NCBI RefSeq assembly: GCF_900083545.1 | Contig: NZ_LT559262.1 | Location: 3,026,324-3,090,323 of the forward strand | Length of the DNA stretch: 64,000 bases | Direction: 5' to 3' | DNA from: Alistipes provencensis | Lineage (GTDB): Bacteria > Bacteroidota > Bacteroidia > Bacteroidales > Rikenellaceae | Part shown: positions 48,435 through 57,331 of the stretch, piece after piece | Layout of the letters: every line of letters starts with the position of its first letter | How positions within the stretch are numbered: position 1 is the stretch's first letter | Notes under the pieces: generated by a model | The model's input: only the letters and a program-made list of their open reading frames with translations | The model's database searches: none | Told to the model about the DNA's origin: nothing | Translations under genes and position numbers: made by a program

Positions 48435-49511
48435 TCATTGCAGGTGGGCATTGGCCTCACGAACCCCGCCCGCCAGCGAGGGATACACCCGCACTTCGAC
48501 ACCCGCCTCGCGCAGGGTCTGCGCCCCGCGGCAGCAGACGAAACGGTCGGGTTCGTACAACGCAAAGACCACGCGGGCAAAGCCGTGGCGCAGGATCAAC
48601 TGCGTGCAGCTCTCGGGTTCGCTGCTGCGCTGCGAACAGGGCTCCATCGAGGAGTAGATCGCCGCACCGCGCAAGTCGGCTCCGGCGTCCAGCGCCTTGC
48701 GGATGGCCTCCTGCTCGGCGTGGTGCGTGGGCGAAGTCTCGTGGGTATGGCCCGTGAACGTGCGTCCGTCCGTCAGCACGACCACCGCCCCCACGCAATA
48801 CGAGGTGGCGCTCGGCGTGCAGAGCCGTCCCGCGGCGACCGCCTGCGCCAGATAGCCGAGGTCTTCGGCCGTGGTGTCGGGACGGAGCGTGCAGGTCGTG
48901 ACCTCCATGCCGTCCACCTCCTCGTGCCGGCATTCGGCGCCCGGCGGAGGTGTGAACACGAACCGCGCACCTCCCCTTTCGGGCCCGAGCGTCAACTGCG
49001 GATTGACCGCCCGGCGCACCTCGTCGGCCATCCCTTCGGCAAGGAACATTCCGAGTATCCGTGCGCCCCCTTCGACCAGCAAACTTTCGACGCCGCGCTT
49101 TTCCAACTCGGTGACAATGTAACCGGTCGTTATTGAACCGTCGGTTGAGATAACCTCCGCAATATCCTCTAATTCGGGAATTTCCGTTTGCGAGAAAACA
49201 TAACGGTCGGCATCTCCCTCGGTGAAGAACCGCATCGCCGGGGAGAGCCCACCCGAACGGGTGACGGTGACTTTCGCCAGATCGGGACGCACTCCCCGTG
49301 CCCGCCGCAGTTCGCGGACGGCGGGATCGCGCAGCAACAAGGCGGGATTGTCGCGCCGCAGCGTTTCGGCCCCGACGAGGATGGCGTCGTGCGCGGCACG
49401 CAGCCGCATCACCGCCTTCCAGTCCCCGGGAGTCGAGATCATGAGCCGTTCGGGACTGTTGTCGTCCAGATAACCGTCGGCCGTCGTGGCAAATGAAAGA
49501 GTTACTCGCAT
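48435..49511 (-). CDS. RibD-like bifunctional protein, reductase then deaminase
   Basis: A 358-aa two-domain protein. Residues 1-215 are a RibD_C/DHFR-like reductase (VTLSFATTADGYL, RAAHDAILVGAETLRRDNPALL, LLVEGGARIL). Residues about 230-355 are a cytidine-deaminase-fold zinc domain with HAE (in HHAEQEAI) and PCSQRSSEPESC. Classical RibD has the opposite order. Both riboflavin steps (pyrimidine deamination and side-chain reduction) could be done here, but substrate may differ. Its start overlaps the phosphoesterase gene by 10 bp. Confidence 0.85.
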   Translation of the reverse strand: MRVTLSFATTADGYLDDNSPERLMISTPGDWKAVMRLRAAHDAILVGAETLRRDNPALLLRDPAVRELRRARGVRPDLAKVTVTRSGGLSPAMRFFTEGDADRYVFSQTEIPELEDIAEVISTDGSITTGYIVTELEKRGVESLLVEGGARILGMFLAEGMADEVRRAVNPQLTLGPERGGARFVFTPPPGAECRHEEVDGMEVTTCTLRPDTTAEDLGYLAQAVAAGRLCTPSATSYCVGAVVVLTDGRTFTGHTHETSPTHHAEQEAIRKALDAGADLRGAAIYSSMEPCSQRSSEPESCTQLILRHGFARVVFALYEPDRFVCCRGAQTLREAGVEVRVYPSLAGGVREANAHLQ

Positions 49512-50659
49512 CGCTTCAAGGTGAACAGGGTGACTTCGGGCCATGCGCCCAGTCGCATGGGGTATGCAACATATCCCGTGCCGTCGTTGACATAAAGTGT
49601 GTGGCGGCCCGCGTCGTAGCGGCCGCTCCAATGTTCGTAAATCCACGATGCGGGCGACCAGCCGCGCCCCCACGGGCGGATTTTGAACTGCATCGAATGA
49701 ACGTGTCCGGCCAGCGTCAGGTCGCCGTACCCCATCGCGGTGATCTGCTCCCAGAGCTGCGGCAGGTGGACCAGCGTGATGTTGTAGAGCGAGTCGGGAA
49801 CCCCGGCGAAGGCTTTGGCGATGCCCGGAGCCGGGAGGTCGCGGTCGTGGCGGCGGTCTCGCAGCGCAGGGTCGAACGAGATTCCCGTGAGCGAGATGCT
49901 GTCTGCGCCGCGCCGCAGGTAGACGGTCGTGTCTTCCAGCACGCGCCATCCGATCGACCGCTGGCGGGCGACCACCTCGCGGGCTTCGGCGGCGGCCGGG
50001 AAGCTCACCGAATCTTTAATATAGGTACCGATGTCGTGGTTGCCCGTCACGGACCACACGGGGCCTTCGATCTGCCGCAGGAGCGTCAGCATGCGTTCGT
50101 CGAGCTCCCCGGCGCGGATGTTCACCAGATCGCCCGTGAAGAACACGGCATCGGGCCGCAGGGCGTTGATGCACTCGGCAAGGCGTGTGAGTTCGCGCCC
50201 CGGGCGGACGATCGTGCCCACATGAGTATCGGTGATCTGCACGAAGCGGTAGCCGTCGAAAGCCTCCGGAATGCGGTCGGAGACGATCTCCACCTCGTTC
50301 ACACGGATCGACGTGCGGCCCCACGTCGTGCCCCAGAGGAAGAAAATCGTGAGCCCGGCTGCAACGACATACCCCGTGCGGCGCAGGTGCACGAAGTTGA
50401 AGACATAGAACGCCAGTCGCGGCAGCACGGTGACGATCCACCCCCAGAACAGCCACATATAGAGGTACATCAACCCCGTGCCGTTGTCGGGGTTGAGCGC
50501 GCTGATGACCGACGAGATGATCGGCAGTGCGTCGGTTGCGGCGGCCCACGCTATCAGGGCTTTGCGCCGCGGAACATGCCGCCGCCTGCTGCGCCGGAAA
50601 TGGATGAAATCCGCTGCAATGGCTATCAGGGAGAGAAAAAACGTCATCAGAAAAAGCAT
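49502..50659 (-). CDS. Membrane metallophosphoesterase (YaeI-like)
   Basis: A 385-aa protein with three to four N-terminal membrane helices (1-15, 55-75, 85-100, 108-128), then a calcineurin-like phosphoesterase domain (about 140-370). Metal ligands are visible in QITDTHVG, FFTGDLVN, VTGNHD, LVHLPQLW and LAGHVHSMQF. Relatives hydrolyse UDP-diacylglucosamine or phosphodiesters at the membrane, but the substrate here is unknown. The RibD-like gene overlaps its 3' end, so expression is coupled. Confidence 0.9.
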   Translation of the reverse strand: MLFLMTFFLSLIAIAADFIHFRRSRRRHVPRRKALIAWAAATDALPIISSVISALNPDNGTGLMYLYMWLFWGWIVTVLPRLAFYVFNFVHLRRTGYVVAAGLTIFFLWGTTWGRTSIRVNEVEIVSDRIPEAFDGYRFVQITDTHVGTIVRPGRELTRLAECINALRPDAVFFTGDLVNIRAGELDERMLTLLRQIEGPVWSVTGNHDIGTYIKDSVSFPAAAEAREVVARQRSIGWRVLEDTTVYLRRGADSISLTGISFDPALRDRRHDRDLPAPGIAKAFAGVPDSLYNITLVHLPQLWEQITAMGYGDLTLAGHVHSMQFKIRPWGRGWSPASWIYEHWSGRYDAGRHTLYVNDGTGYVAYPMRLGAWPEVTLFTLKRCE

Positions 50660-50841
50660 ATACCTTATATTTTAAAGGCAAAGATAGTAAAATTTGTTTT
50701 ATACCCGCTTCTTAAGCGGGCAGCCCCTAAATACCGGTTCTTAGCCGGGCGGGTGGCATGTAAGTTGCGGAGATGGCGGCTGGGTATTGACACTCTTGAA
50801 TATGAGCGAGAACATTAAAAAAAACTAAATTTATTCGGCTT

Positions 50842-52197
50842 ATGAAAACTTTTCGACTATTGATTGTGGCCCTGCTGCTTGCGGGCACGGCGTCGGCTCA
50901 GCGTTTCGAACGCAGGGCCATGCGCGGCGACTATTCGCCGACGGTCTATCTGATCTCTGTGCGCGAGACGGACACCCTCTACAACTACAATCCCGCCGCT
51001 GCGCGGCAGGCCGCGGCGCTCAACCGGATGGCCATGGACAACGCCACGCAGGACTATATCGACACCCACCGCCCCGGCTTCCAGCAGACGGAGAAACCCC
51101 AGTTCGTCTTCGCCTCGAAGAACAACCGTTTCTCGTTCTCGCTGGGCGGCTTCGTCAGCCTCCGCGCGGGATACGATTTCGACGGCATCGTCGACAATAT
51201 CGACTTCGTGCCCTACGATATCCCGGTCCACGGCAATTACAACACCAAGCAAAAGCTGATGATGGACGCTTCGACCTCGCGGATCTTCATGAAGGCCATC
51301 ACCAACACCCGGGCGCTGGGCCGCGTGGTGATCTATATGGACGCCGACTTCCGCGGAGGCGCCGAGGGCAGCTATACGCCCCGCGTGCGCTCGGCCTACG
51401 TCTCGTTTCTGGGTTTCACGCTGGGACGCGACGTGACGACCTTCTGCGACCTCTCGGCAGCCCCCACGACCATCGACTTTCAGGGTCCCAACGCCTATAA
51501 TTTCAATTTCGCGACGCTGATCCGCTACGAATACGCCTTTGCGGACAACCACTTCAAATTCGGCATCGCGGCCGAAATGCCCGAGGTGAGCGCCACTTAC
51601 GGCGACAACTTCAAGCCCATGCACCAGCGTGTTCCCGACGTCCCGATGTACTTCCAGTATGCGTGGGGCGCCAACCGCGACAGCCACATCCGCGCCTCGG
51701 GCGTGCTGCGCAATCCCTATATGTTCAAGGTGTCGAAGGACTCCGACACCTCGCTGCTGGGCTGGGGCGTACAGTTGAGCGGTACGATCAAGGTCTGCAC
51801 CCCCGTGCGTCTCTTCATGAACGGCGTCTACGGCGAAGGCATCACGCCTTATATTCAGGACCTCACGGGTTCGGGACTCGACTTCACGCCCAATCCCGAA
51901 GACCCCTCGCTCGTGCGCACGATGCCGATGTGGGGATGGCAGGCCGCCGCGCAGATCAACCTGACCCGCCGTCTGTTCGTCTCGGGAGGCTACTCCACGG
52001 TCCGCGTGCAGCGCAGCCACGGCTACTACACCGACGACCAGTACAAGCAGGGCCAGTACATCTTCGGCAACATCTTCTACTCGCTCACCCCGCGCTGCAA
52101 GGTGGCCGGCGAATACCTCTACGGTTCGCGCAAGGACATGAACAACGACAAGGGGCACGCCAACCGCGTGAACGTGATGTTGCAGTATAACTTTTAA
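50842..52197 (+). CDS. DcaP-like outer-membrane porin
   Basis: A 451-aa protein with a signal peptide (1-19, ending ASAQ). A helical or coiled segment (about 45-85) is followed by a beta-barrel rich in alternating aromatic strands, starting NNRFSFSLGGFVSLRAGYDFDG and ending VNVMLQYNF (terminal Phe). It resembles DcaP-type trimeric porins. Flanked by hairpins on both sides, so monocistronic. The 50660-50841 gap has one short hairpin (CCCGCTT/AAGCGGG, 50704-50720) and no gene. Confidence 0.82.
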   Translation: MKTFRLLIVALLLAGTASAQRFERRAMRGDYSPTVYLISVRETDTLYNYNPAAARQAAALNRMAMDNATQDYIDTHRPGFQQTEKPQFVFASKNNRFSFSLGGFVSLRAGYDFDGIVDNIDFVPYDIPVHGNYNTKQKLMMDASTSRIFMKAITNTRALGRVVIYMDADFRGGAEGSYTPRVRSAYVSFLGFTLGRDVTTFCDLSAAPTTIDFQGPNAYNFNFATLIRYEYAFADNHFKFGIAAEMPEVSATYGDNFKPMHQRVPDVPMYFQYAWGANRDSHIRASGVLRNPYMFKVSKDSDTSLLGWGVQLSGTIKVCTPVRLFMNGVYGEGITPYIQDLTGSGLDFTPNPEDPSLVRTMPMWGWQAAAQINLTRRLFVSGGYSTVRVQRSHGYYTDDQYKQGQYIFGNIFYSLTPRCKVAGEYLYGSRKDMNNDKGHANRVNVMLQYNF

Positions 52198-52217
52198 CCC
52201 ACTTAAGAAGTGGGCTT
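52198..52217 (+). terminator. Terminator of the porin gene
   Basis: CCCACTT/AAGTGGG arms (52198-52204, 52208-52214) right after the stop codon, then C-TTT. Confidence 0.6.
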
Positions 52218-52269
52218 TAAGGGCTGCTGTAAGACTTTGCACCTCAGAACCCCATTTCCGCTACGATTG

Positions 52270-52316
52270 ATTACACCATTACAAGGGATTGCACCCCTGT
52301 AATGGTGTAATTTATG
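52270..52316. terminator. Second, stronger hairpin before the mscS gene
   Basis: A perfect 14-bp stem ATTACACCATTACA/TGTAATGGTGTAAT (52270-52283, 52298-52311) with an inner GGG/CCC stem, then TT-ATG-TTTT. Possibly a back-up terminator. Confidence 0.7.
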
Positions 52317-52370
52317 TTTTGTTCCCGTCCAGCTTTTTGCTACCTTTGCATTCAGACTAATTGACGAAAG

Positions 52371-53567
52371 ATGGAAGACCTGAACACCCTCGTGGCCCAA
52401 TGGCTGGCTGAAGCCGGATGGAACGAGTCGTATATCACGCTGACCACCAAAGCGATCATCATTCTGGGCATTCTTCTCGTGGCCTTCGCGGTGACGGTCG
52501 TGTTCCGGCGGCTGATCGTCCCGGCCCTGCAGAAGATCAGCGCCCGGACCAAAGCCACATGGGACGACTATCTTTTCAGCGACCGCGTGATGCACTGCAC
52601 CGCACGGCTGATCCCGCCCATCATCTGGTACGCCCTGCTCCGGGCGGCATTCTACGATATGCCCCTGCTGCTCGACGTGCTCCACAAAGGGTGCATTATC
52701 TACCTGATCGTCGTCTTCCTGCAACTCGTCGCGGCTTTTTTGGATACGCTCTACGACATTTCGAGCCGCCACGAAACGCTGCGCAACCGCCCGCTGAAGG
52801 GTGTCTACCAGATGATTAAACTGCTGGCCGTGTGTGTCGGCGTAATCCTCATCGTCAGCATCCTCATCGGCCGCGACGCCACGACCATTCTGGCCGGACT
52901 GGGCGCCTCGGCGGCCATCATCATGCTGATCTTCCGCGACAGCATCCTCGGACTGGTCGCGGGCGTGCAGCTCTCGGCCAACGACATGCTGCGTCCCGGC
53001 GACTGGATCACGATGACCAAATACGGCGCCGACGGCTATGTGACCGAGGTGACGCTCACGACGGTCAAAGTCCAGAATTTCGACAAGACCATCACCACCA
53101 TCCCGCCCTATGCGCTGGTCAGCGACTCGTTCCAGAACTGGCGGGGCATGTGGGAGAGCGGCGGACGGCGCATCAAGCGCTCGCTGCTGATCGACGCCAG
53201 CACGGTGCGCGCCCTGACCGGGGAGGAGCTGGCGGCACTGAGCAAAAAGCAAATGGTCGAGGCCGGCGACGCGGCGGAACCCGTCGTCAACCTCTACGCT
53301 CTGCGGGAATACGCGGCGCGTTACATCAAGCACCACCCGGAGATCCATCCCGACCTGATGCAGATGGTCCGGGCGCTGCAACCCACCCCGGAGGGTATTC
53401 CCATCGAGGTCTACTGCTTCACGCGCGACACCAACTGGGTGGCTTACGAGGCCGTTCAGGGGGCTGTTTTCGACCACCTGCTGGCCGTTCTTCCCGAGTT
53501 CGGACTGCGGTGTTACCAGCGCTCCTCCGACCGCGACGCGGACATTGAAACCGATTCGAAACAATAA
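52371..53567 (+). CDS. Mechanosensitive channel, MscS family
   Basis: A 398-aa inner-membrane channel. Hydrophobic helices at about 24-46, 80-105, 110-135 and 140-165 lead to the pore-lining TM3 (ATTILAGLGASAAIIMLIFRDSILGLVAG, with the Gly/Ala pattern). The beta domain follows (MLRPGDWITMTKYGADGYVTEVTLTTVKVQNFD). It releases solutes on hypo-osmotic shock. Length is that of mid-size MscS (YbdG-like). The DUF4491 gene starts 5 bp later. Confidence 0.93.
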   Translation: MEDLNTLVAQWLAEAGWNESYITLTTKAIIILGILLVAFAVTVVFRRLIVPALQKISARTKATWDDYLFSDRVMHCTARLIPPIIWYALLRAAFYDMPLLLDVLHKGCIIYLIVVFLQLVAAFLDTLYDISSRHETLRNRPLKGVYQMIKLLAVCVGVILIVSILIGRDATTILAGLGASAAIIMLIFRDSILGLVAGVQLSANDMLRPGDWITMTKYGADGYVTEVTLTTVKVQNFDKTITTIPPYALVSDSFQNWRGMWESGGRRIKRSLLIDASTVRALTGEELAALSKKQMVEAGDAAEPVVNLYALREYAARYIKHHPEIHPDLMQMVRALQPTPEGIPIEVYCFTRDTNWVAYEAVQGAVFDHLLAVLPEFGLRCYQRSSDRDADIETDSKQ

Positions 53568-53572
53568 TACGA

Positions 53573-53881
53573 ATGGAACTTTTAGCGCAATACAACCTGA
53601 CAGGCATCGTCATCGGCGTTGCCACGTTCCTGATTATCGGCATCTTCCATCCGATGGTCACCAAGGGCGAATATTATTTCGGCGTGAAAATCTGGTGGCT
53701 GTTCATGGTGATGGGCATCGCCGCCGTCATCGGCTCGATCGCCGTGCGGCATATCCTCTGGTCGACGCTGCTGGCCGTGTGGGGCGCGTCGTCGCTCTGG
53801 TCTATCGGCGAGCTGTTCGAACAGCGCGAGCGCGTGGCCAAGGGATGGTTTCCCGAAAACCCCAACCGCAGGAAAAAGTAA
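53573..53881 (+). CDS. DUF4491 family membrane protein
   Basis: A 102-aa protein with three membrane helices (about 8-25, 40-58, 62-80) and a basic C-terminus (GWFPENPNRRKK). The family is Bacteroidetes-typical and uncharacterised. It lies 5 bp after mscS and 19 bp before capA, so all three are likely one operon. Confidence 0.85.
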   Translation: MELLAQYNLTGIVIGVATFLIIGIFHPMVTKGEYYFGVKIWWLFMVMGIAAVIGSIAVRHILWSTLLAVWGASSLWSIGELFEQRERVAKGWFPENPNRRKK

Positions 53882-53900
53882 TCGCCGCCCGACGTCAGCC

Positions 53901-54983
53901 ATGCGAATCCGCCGGACATATCTTCTGGCCGCCGTGTTCTTCGCCGCAGTCTGCTGTACGCCCGCGGGAGGACCTGCACGGCGCACGCCGTCACAGCCTG
54001 CGGGCTGGACGGGCCCCGGACAGGTTCCGCCGCCCCAGCGGATGAACCTGTGGTTCGGCGGCGACGTGATGCAGCATATGCCGCAGGTCGAGGCGGCGCG
54101 GCGCGGCGGACGGTTCGACTACCAGCCCGTCTTTGCGGCCCTCGCGCCCCGGATGCGGGCGGCCGACCTCGCGGTCGTGAACCTCGAAACCACCCTCACC
54201 CGCCGGGGACACTACACGGGTTACCCGCTGTTCCGCTCGCCGACGGCGCTGGCCGATGCCCTGCGCGACGCGGGTGTGGATGTCGCCGTGCTGGCCAACA
54301 ACCACTGCTGCGACGGCGGTGCCGAAGGCATCCGCACGACGATCGCCGAACTGGACCGCTGCGGAATACGTCATACGGGTGTGTTTGCCGACAGTGCTGA
54401 TTACAGGAAAAATAACCCGCTCTACTTAAAGTATTGCGGCATGCGGCTGGCCATCGTCAACTATACCTACGGCACCAACGGCATGCCCGTCCCTGCGGGT
54501 ACGATCGTCAACCTGATCGACACCGTGCGCATGGCCTCCGATGTGGCCGAAGCCCGGGCCGCCGGGGTCGATTTCATCGTCGCCTGCCTCCATTGGGGCA
54601 ACGAGTACGAACGGCGGGAGAATGCCCGACAGCGGACTTTGGCCGCATTTTTGCGTCGCCACGGGGTCGGCGTGGTGGTCGGAAGCCATCCGCATGTCGT
54701 GCAGCCGTGGCAGGCCGATTCGTCGCATGTGGTGCTCTATTCGCTGGGCAACCTGGTCTCGAACCAGCGGCGGCGCTACACCGACGGCGGACTGGTGGCT
54801 GCGGTCGGGGCTGTCCGCCATCCCGACGGACGCATGAGCTACTCGCTCGAAGCCACCCCCGTGTGGGTCGCGCTGCCCGGCTACCGCATCCTGCCGCCCG
54901 AGGCCGCCGACACGATGGAGCTGCCCGCGGCCTACGGCGTGTTCCGCACCGACGTCGGGACGCTGACTGAAAACGGTCTATAA
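53901..54983 (+). CDS. CapA family exported protein
   Basis: A 360-aa protein with an N-terminal lipoprotein-like signal (FFAAVCC) and a CapA metallophosphoesterase-like fold (LWFGGDVMQHMPQ, AVVNLETTLT, VLANNHCCDGG, VDFIVACLHWGNEY, VVGSHPHVVQP). CapA proteins take part in poly-gamma-glutamate synthesis in Bacillus, but most relatives outside capsule loci have unknown roles. No capB/capC genes are present. Third gene after mscS and DUF4491. Confidence 0.88.
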   Translation: MRIRRTYLLAAVFFAAVCCTPAGGPARRTPSQPAGWTGPGQVPPPQRMNLWFGGDVMQHMPQVEAARRGGRFDYQPVFAALAPRMRAADLAVVNLETTLTRRGHYTGYPLFRSPTALADALRDAGVDVAVLANNHCCDGGAEGIRTTIAELDRCGIRHTGVFADSADYRKNNPLYLKYCGMRLAIVNYTYGTNGMPVPAGTIVNLIDTVRMASDVAEARAAGVDFIVACLHWGNEYERRENARQRTLAAFLRRHGVGVVVGSHPHVVQPWQADSSHVVLYSLGNLVSNQRRRYTDGGLVAAVGAVRHPDGRMSYSLEATPVWVALPGYRILPPEAADTMELPAAYGVFRTDVGTLTENGL

Positions 54984-55023
54984 ATAAACCGAATAGCCCT
55001 ATAAAAACAACCGATGGCAAATT

Positions 55024-55056
55024 TTTGGACTTTATTCCGGGAATTTGTTATCTTTG
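55024..55056 (+). promoter_or_regulatory. Promoter of rubrerythrin
   Basis: TTTG at 55024-55027, a 21-nt spacer and TATCTTTG at 55049-55056, 39 nt before the start codon; a good Bacteroidetes match. Confidence 0.75.
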
Positions 55057-55095
55057 TAACAGTAAAACGAAACACACACTAACATTTATAGAATT

Positions 55096-55674
55096 ATGGA
55101 AAAGAGCATCAAAGGTACACGCACCGAGCAGAATCTGCTGAAAGCCTTCGCAGGCGAGAGTCAGGCTCGCAGCCGTTATGTATTTTTCGCCAGCAAAGCC
55201 AAAAAAGAGGGTTACGAACAGATCGCAGGTGTCTTTGCCGAGACTGCCGAGCAGGAGAAGGAGCACGCCGAGCGTTTCTTTAAGTTCCTCGAGGGCGGCG
55301 ACGTGGAGATCACGGCCAGCTACCCCACCGGCCCCATCGGCACCACGGCCGAGAACCTGCTGGCGGCTGCCAAGGGCGAGAACGAAGAGTGGGATGTCCT
55401 CTACCGCGAATTTGCCAAAGTAGCCGAGGAAGAGGGCTTCATGGAGATCGCCACTGCATTTAAGATGATTTCCACGGTCGAGGCCGAGCACGAGCGCCGC
55501 TACCTGAAGCTGCTGAGCCGCCTGACGGACGGTAATTTCTTCAAGCGCGACGGCAAGATCTGGTGGCAGTGCCGCAACTGCGGTTTCATCATCGAGGCCG
55601 AGGAAGCTCCGAAGCTCTGCCCTGCATGCAAGCACCCGCAGGCATACTTCGAACCCAAGAAGGAGAACTATTAA
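55096..55674 (+). CDS. rbr: Rubrerythrin
   Basis: A 192-aa non-heme di-iron peroxidase that reduces hydrogen peroxide in anaerobes. The ferritin-like domain has the ligand motifs FAGESQARSRY and EQEKEHAERF, then EEEGFMEIATAF and EAEHERRY. The C-terminal rubredoxin-like iron site has CRNCGF and CPACKHPQ. Own promoter and terminator. Its last 51 bases are duplicated 1.5 kb downstream. Confidence 0.96.
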   Translation: MEKSIKGTRTEQNLLKAFAGESQARSRYVFFASKAKKEGYEQIAGVFAETAEQEKEHAERFFKFLEGGDVEITASYPTGPIGTTAENLLAAAKGENEEWDVLYREFAKVAEEEGFMEIATAFKMISTVEAEHERRYLKLLSRLTDGNFFKRDGKIWWQCRNCGFIIEAEEAPKLCPACKHPQAYFEPKKENY

Positions 55675-55678
55675 TCGG
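55624..55678 (+). repeat. First copy of the 55-bp direct repeat (rubrerythrin 3' end)
   Basis: Covers the last codons and stop of rubrerythrin plus 4 nt. It matches 57166-57220 with a single mismatch. Confidence 0.9.
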
Positions 55679-55699
55679 TCCCGGACCGATACGGCGAAG

Positions 55700-55730
55700 G
55701 CGGAATCCCCCGGTTGGGATTCCGCTTTTT
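55700..55730 (+). terminator. Terminator after rubrerythrin
   Basis: GCGGAATCCC/GGGATTCCGC arms (55700-55709, 55716-55725) followed by TTTTT. Confidence 0.9.
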
Positions 55731-55867
55731 CTATTCCCGAAAGACCCGGGTTACAACTATTCGACGGGCGGTGCGGATACGCCGTATGGGTAACGGGCTT
55801 GCGGGAGGAACCGTTTTTTTCTTTATGCGAAACAAAGCTGTCATTTTTTCTTTATCTTTGCCGAACT

Positions 55868-57063
55868 ATGAAAAAAATAGCCTTTATCCACGAAAACTAC
55901 CCCTTGGGCGGAGCCGAGAAAGTGACGTCGGACATCTGCGCCTATTATGCGGGGGGGGGAAATACAAGCCCTTCATTTTTGTAAAGAACTTCCATGAGGA
56001 GTTTCTGAGCGACCGGGAACGCGAGTCGCTGGAGATCATCGAACTTCCCCGGGAACCCCAATTCCAATCCATGGCGATGGCCCGTCTGATCGCCGGCCTT
56101 ATCCGGGAGATGTCGATCGACGTCATGGTGATCCCTGTCCATCCGCTGAAATATCTGGAAATCATCCGCCGGGAGAGCGGCAACCGTTGCAAATTCGTCT
56201 TCCACCACCACAGCAGCCCGTTGTGGGAGGTAGAAAACCGCATCTCGGTCAAACTCCACGCCGCCAAGACGAGCGGTTCATGGCTGAAGACTCTGGAATG
56301 CTATCTGTTCAGCATCCCCAAGGAGCGGTTGTTCAAAGCCTACACACGGCGATTCTCACGCATATACCGTCGGACTTATGCCGCTGTGGACCGCTATCTC
56401 GTGCTGTGCGAAGAGTACCGCGGGCAGATCGAACGGATTGTGAAGGTCTCTCCGGCCGATTCGAAAGTTCGGGCGCTGACCAACCCGCATATCAACCGGA
56501 GCACTCCCGACCTACACAAACACAGGGAGGTGCTGTATGTCGGGCGCCTGAGCTATGCCGACAAGCGTGTCGACCGTCTGCTGCGCATCTGGAGTCAGGT
56601 CGAGGCGGATTTTCCGGATTGGGAGCTGAAAGTGGTCGGCGACGGACGTGAGCGCCGGAATCTTGAAAAGATGGCTGACGATCTGGGATTGTGCCGGGTG
56701 CGTTTCTGCGGCCATTCGACCCGTGTCGAGGAACATTACGCTACGGCGGCCATCCTGTGCCTGACCTCATCGTTCGAGGGATGGGGCCTCGTGCTGGTCG
56801 AAGCGCAGGCCGCAGGCGTGGTTCCGATTGCGTTCGGGTGTTCCGGCGGCGTCCGCCGGATCGTGGGCAGCGACCGAAGCACCGGTATTCTGGTCGCTCC
56901 CTTCGACGAGAGGGCCTATGCCGAAGAACTGGCGGCTCTGATGCGCGACGAGGAGCTGCGCCGTGCGATGCAGCCTGCAATGATCGCCAAAGTGTCCGAA
57001 TATTCGCTCGAGAACACGGGCAGGATGTGGGACCGCATGTTCGACGAACTGACCGGCGAATGA
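55868..57063 (+). pseudogene. Glycosyltransferase (GT4 type), out of frame at a G9 tract
   Basis: The N-terminus starts at ATG 55868 (MKKIAFIHENYPLGGAEKV, the usual GT4 opening with GGAEK). It runs into stretch 55951-55959 of nine G and stops soon after. The remaining roughly 365 residues are intact in another frame. They carry VLYVGRLSYADKRVDRLL and the nucleotide-sugar motif EGWGLVLVEAQAAGVVPIAF. Ten or seven G would restore about 398 codons. Probably a phase-variable sugar transferase in its off state, or a sequencing error. A TATCTTTG box at 55853-55860 implies an almost leaderless mRNA. Confidence 0.82.
55951..55959 (+). repeat. G9 homopolymer inside the glycosyltransferase gene
   Basis: Nine consecutive G, the exact point where the two parts of the glycosyltransferase change frame. 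Such tracts change length by slipped-strand mispairing. Confidence 0.9.
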
Positions 57064-57079
57064 AGCCATAGTGTCAATA

Positions 57080-57119
57080 AAAAGCCCGGAAAAGGAGTTC
57101 GCTCCCCTTCCGGGCTTTT
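57080..57119 (+). terminator. Terminator of the glycosyltransferase gene
   Basis: AAAAGCCCGG/CCGGGCTTTT outer arms (57080-57089, 57110-57119) with an inner GGAG-TTCG-CTCC hairpin. Confidence 0.88.
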
Positions 57120-57165
57120 CCGTATGAGTTCCGGGGCTCAGAGCCAGCGCAGGTCGCCCTGCTCC

Positions 57166-57220
57166 GCATGCAAGCACCCGCAGGCATACTTCGAGCCCAA
57201 GAAGGAGAACTATTAATCGG
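57166..57220 (+). repeat. Second copy of the 55-bp direct repeat
   Basis: Matches 55624-55678 with one change (GAACCC to GAGCCC). No rubrerythrin reading frame precedes it; only the gene's tail is present. The rest of 57064-57331 holds two terminators and no gene. Confidence 0.92.
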
Positions 57221-57239
57221 ACTTACGGTTCGCATCCGG

Positions 57240-57270
57240 CCGCACCTCTTCAAAGGAGGTGCGGTTTTTT
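57240..57270 (+). terminator. Terminator downstream of the second repeat copy
   Basis: CCGCACCTC/GAGGTGCGG arms (57240-57248, 57256-57264) followed by six T. It may be the original rubrerythrin terminator or that of a lost second copy. Confidence 0.88.
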
Positions 57271-57331
57271 GTAAAAAAGATGGTATTCCCGGGAAAAACA
57301 TATATTTTAGTATTCCCAAATTCTATTGTAG

